64,000 bases of DNA. Origin: an uncultured Christensenellaceae bacterium (GTDB taxonomy: Bacteria > Bacillota > Clostridia > Christensenellales > Borkfalkiaceae). Position numbers and translations under genes: made by a program. Under the pieces are notes generated by a model. The model was not told the DNA's origin, searched no databases, and saw nothing but the letters and a program-made list of their open reading frames with translations. Of this stretch, positions 61,467 to 64,000 are shown in pieces (position 1 is the stretch's first letter; each line of letters starts with the position of its first letter). Where the stretch lies: the NCBI GenBank assembly GCA_910586985.1, contig CAJUKK010000002.1:1-64000 (forward strand), given 5' to 3'.

Positions 61467-63576
61467 AGCTGTCAATATCACGGTGAGCGTCCTCATATCG
61501 GTCATCTTCGTATTGCTCGGCGTGTTCGTGTTCTCGTCGTCCTATCTGCGGTTTTGGGAAACGCTTACAGAGTTCGGGCAGTCTATTGCGTTTTACTTCT
61601 GCGAGATTTTCGGGATCGAACACGGTATCGCGCCGAGCGTAAACGCCCCGTCACGGGTGGTTGGAAACATGATAAAGCTACCCGATAATTTAGACGGATT
61701 CAAAGAGAATACGCAGTCGTATTTTTCCTTGCTGTTCAGTGGGGAAAACTTCGTCGGCTGGTGGCAATCGCTCACGGGAACGCTTACAACGCTTTCCAAA
61801 GTCCTTGTTCTGTTGTTGCCCTGTGCGGTAGGGTTATGGTTCGTTATTCGGTGGCTGTACGGCAGAAGCAACCGCCGACATAACAGGGACACCGTGCCGC
61901 TCATCATTTTCAAGTTTCTGTCGAGATGCACCTATCAACCGCTCAAACGGTTTATACGGGGGTATGCGTGTTTTCTGCGCGAACACGGCTGGATATGGAA
62001 ATGCTGGGTTGCCGTATGGGTGTTTCACTTTAACCTCGCGTCCATTCTCATGGGCTTTTTGGCGTATTACTTTTACTTCGCCGTGTCATTCGATTTGACA
62101 ACGCTTTACCCGCAAATTTGCAGGCTGTTTATCGACGTGCAGATACCGTTCCGATATTTTCCGTATTGGAGCTTGCTGTTCGTTGCATGGCATCTGTTTC
62201 AGCGTTGGCGCAGAAGAATCGCGCTATCACGGTTACGCCGTTACGAGGCGAGGAATTGCGGGTTTATCAACGAGCTGCCCATCGTGTCCATCACCTGCGG
62301 GAGCATGGGCAAGAAAAAGACGACGGCGATTACGGACATGGCTCTGTCGCAGGAGGTCATGTTCCGTCAAAAGGCGTTGGAGATATTGCAGTGCAACGAC
62401 ATGAAGTTCCCGTTCTTCCCGTGGATCATGTTCGAGAAAGAATTGCAGAAGTGCATGGAGTACGGTACGGTGTATAACCTCGCCACGGTTAAAGCATGGG
62501 TGGGGTTGAAGCGGACAAGGTTCATGCGGCATCATAACGCAAGGTGGCAGCTATATGGCTATGACGCGCAGAGATACGGCTTTACATACGACGACGCTTT
62601 GAGTGTGAGTGTATTATTCGACGTGCTGGAAACTTACGCGCAAGCCTATTTCATCTATGTGATCGAAAGCAGTCTTATCGTGGCGAATTACTCGATCCGC
62701 TCGGATAACGTTTTGATGGATGAAGGGAATTTCCCCATGTGGCTTTCGGACTTCTTTCCGCAAGGGCATCGGCGGAATAGCAGACACGCGCACATTCTGG
62801 ACTTTGACGTTCTGCGGCTTGGTAAGAAGGTGATCGAGAACAATCCGAATGCGGGGAGCTTTGAGTTCGGCGTGGTAGCAATCACGGAGATCGGCAAGGA
62901 ACGCGGCAATAACCTTGAATTGCAGGAAAAGAAAAAGAAGGACGAGGAGGCGAATCAAAAGAACGACCTATTCAACGCATGGCTGAAAATGTGCAGGCAT
63001 AGCGCGACGGTAGATAACTTCCCGTTCATCAAGGTATTCACGGACGAACAGCGACCGGAAAGCTGGGGCGCGGATGCAAGGGATTTATGCGATATCGTCA
63101 ACATTGCAAGCTCGTCCAAGCCCAAGCTCGCTTACCCGTTCTACACGATAGAGGATATGATTGCCGAATGGAGCTTTAACCGCTTTATTAACCTGTATTA
63201 CGATTTCCGTTTCCGTAGAGGGGATAATACCTTGCTCGTACATATTCTCAAAAGCGCTACGGCGTGGATCTGGAAGCGGAATATTCGAGTGTATAACAGT
63301 TATGGGTATAACACGTTAAAGATCGAGAAAGAGCGCGGTACCATGGACGGCAAGGTGGAGAGCAAAAAATACTATATCATGAATCGCAAGATATACGCCC
63401 GCCGTTTCTCTACGGACTGTTTTTCGGACTACTTCAACGATATGGCAAGGCAAACGCGGGTGGGATTGAACGACTACCGCGAGTACGTTACAGAGAAGGC
63501 GAGCGTGGACGAGCTGCTGGCGCAGAACAGCTACTTTATCAACGGACTGTATCATATCGGGGGAGACACGCCGTGA
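61459..63576 (+). CDS. Membrane-tethered P-loop ATPase (HerA/FtsK/Zot-like superfamily)
   Basis: 705 residues. Membrane segments near residues 7-27, 113-133, 178-205 and 232-250. Cytoplasmic ATPase: Walker A ITCGSMGKKKTTAITDM near 282, Walker B DNVLMDEGNFP near 417, and a VFTDEQRPESWGADARDLCD segment near 530 that fits the Gln/Arg sensor of VirD4/HerA-type motors. Such proteins pump DNA or drive assembly in conjugation, secretion and filamentous phage. The exact family is not recognised. Start GTCCATGC within the 32-residue ORF. Confidence 0.65.
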   Translation: MRRAVNITVSVLISVIFVLLGVFVFSSSYLRFWETLTEFGQSIAFYFCEIFGIEHGIAPSVNAPSRVVGNMIKLPDNLDGFKENTQSYFSLLFSGENFVGWWQSLTGTLTTLSKVLVLLLPCAVGLWFVIRWLYGRSNRRHNRDTVPLIIFKFLSRCTYQPLKRFIRGYACFLREHGWIWKCWVAVWVFHFNLASILMGFLAYYFYFAVSFDLTTLYPQICRLFIDVQIPFRYFPYWSLLFVAWHLFQRWRRRIALSRLRRYEARNCGFINELPIVSITCGSMGKKKTTAITDMALSQEVMFRQKALEILQCNDMKFPFFPWIMFEKELQKCMEYGTVYNLATVKAWVGLKRTRFMRHHNARWQLYGYDAQRYGFTYDDALSVSVLFDVLETYAQAYFIYVIESSLIVANYSIRSDNVLMDEGNFPMWLSDFFPQGHRRNSRHAHILDFDVLRLGKKVIENNPNAGSFEFGVVAITEIGKERGNNLELQEKKKKDEEANQKNDLFNAWLKMCRHSATVDNFPFIKVFTDEQRPESWGADARDLCDIVNIASSSKPKLAYPFYTIEDMIAEWSFNRFINLYYDFRFRRGDNTLLVHILKSATAWIWKRNIRVYNSYGYNTLKIEKERGTMDGKVESKKYYIMNRKIYARRFSTDCFSDYFNDMARQTRVGLNDYREYVTEKASVDELLAQNSYFINGLYHIGGDTP

Positions 63577-64000
63577 AGGAATTAAAGTATCATCTTCCCG
63601 AACCGTTAAAGGTGGGCGATTTCTACCCCGAATGTAAAGTATATTCGGACGGCAGTCATTTTATAGCGATACCGCACACGGAAAAGCCGTATAAGCCGCG
63701 CCCGAAGAAGAAAGAGGAAATAATCACGGTAAAGCCGCCGAGCGATAACAAGCCTCCCGCCGAGGAAGAAATAGCACTTCAAAAAGAGAGCGTGCCGCCG
63801 ATTGACGGTGCGCTGCTTCCGCTTGAAAAAATAGCGGTCACGGGTGAGTTGCCGAAAGAGGAAGAATCGGAACAGCCTGCGAATATTTTAGAGCTGAACG
63901 AGCGGCGTATGACGAAGAAAGAGTTGTTCAACGAGCTGTATCAGGAGTATGCTTTTTTGAAGAAACGCGAGAAGAAAGTGAAATTGATCGCGGCATTGCG
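63573..64000 (+). CDS. Hypothetical protein, truncated by window end
   Basis: GTG at 63573 overlaps the ATPase stop (GTGA). About 142 residues are visible. The sequence begins KELKYHLPEPLKVGDFYPEC, has SDGSHFIAIPHTEKPYKPRP, a low-complexity acidic/Pro region, and then a basic helical region LNERRMTKKELFNELYQEYA. It could be a DNA-processing protein of the element, but no catalytic motif is visible yet. Confidence 0.6.
   Translation, partial: MKELKYHLPEPLKVGDFYPECKVYSDGSHFIAIPHTEKPYKPRPKKKEEIITVKPPSDNKPPAEEEIALQKESVPPIDGALLPLEKIAVTGELPKEEESEQPANILELNERRMTKKELFNELYQEYAFLKKREKKVKLIAAL

Overview
The window looks like chromosome from an uncultured gut Clostridia (Bacillota), possibly a Christensenellales relative; that placement is inference. 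It rests on Gram-positive families (DnaD, DUF951, DegV, UPF0210/UPF0237, YwlE, MsmX-type sugar transport without its own ATPase), strong GGAGG ribosome sites, lipoprotein signal peptides, consensus TTGACA-17-TATAAT promoters and tightly overlapping genes.

Left part, 1 to about 21.6 kb: core chromosome. Leftward genes are a partial M24 peptidase, a flavodoxin-fold reductase, tRNA-Ser(CGA), tRNA-Arg(ACG) and a DnaD protein. A cluster of DnaA-box-like sites lies between the tRNAs and dnaD. From 3.4 kb all genes run rightward: sbcDC, an alpha/beta hydrolase, DUF951, signal peptidase I, DegV, two membrane proteins, the ACT/UPF0210 pair, pepF, dnaB, a ywlC-ywlE-rpiB group, a DUF1538 membrane protein with a PII-like partner, peptidase E and tRNA-Leu(CAG).

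From tRNA-Leu rightward: probable integrated mobile element whose far end is not in the window. A large serine recombinase reads into the tRNA-Leu gene antisense, and a catalytically degenerate recombinase-like gene overlaps its start. Next come small ORFs, a Y-family polymerase, an SRAP protein, Ku and a small ATP-dependent DNA ligase, i.e. an end-joining and lesion-bypass cluster. Three of these four genes appear leaderless and share a CATACTG start-site motif. A strongly promoted, highly folded candidate sRNA follows at 28.0 to 28.2 kb.

28.3 to 52.9 kb: a glycan-utilisation locus. It holds an AraC regulator, two sugar ABC permeases with a binding lipoprotein, two DUF4091 (GH123-like) proteins, a 1649-residue modular surface lipoprotein, GH1, GH20-like, GH127 and GH2 enzymes, a Gfo/Idh/MocA oxidoreductase, NagB and a PIG-L deacetylase. 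The set points to a beta-linked, N-acetylhexosamine- and galactose-containing glycan, imported and fed to glycolysis through glucosamine-6-phosphate.

52.9 kb to the end: element backbone. Small regulatory ORFs lead to a promoter with five 11-bp phased direct repeats. The same architecture, with the same 24-bp gap to the -10, occurs at 23.9 kb beside the recombinases and ties both ends of the region to one regulatory system. Downstream is a long run of unrecognised small proteins, membrane-anchored Ig-like proteins, a RelE/RelB-type toxin-antitoxin pair, a 32-residue membrane peptide and a membrane-tethered P-loop ATPase. This could be an undescribed DNA-transfer, secretion, pilus or phage-like assembly and is the least explained part of the window.
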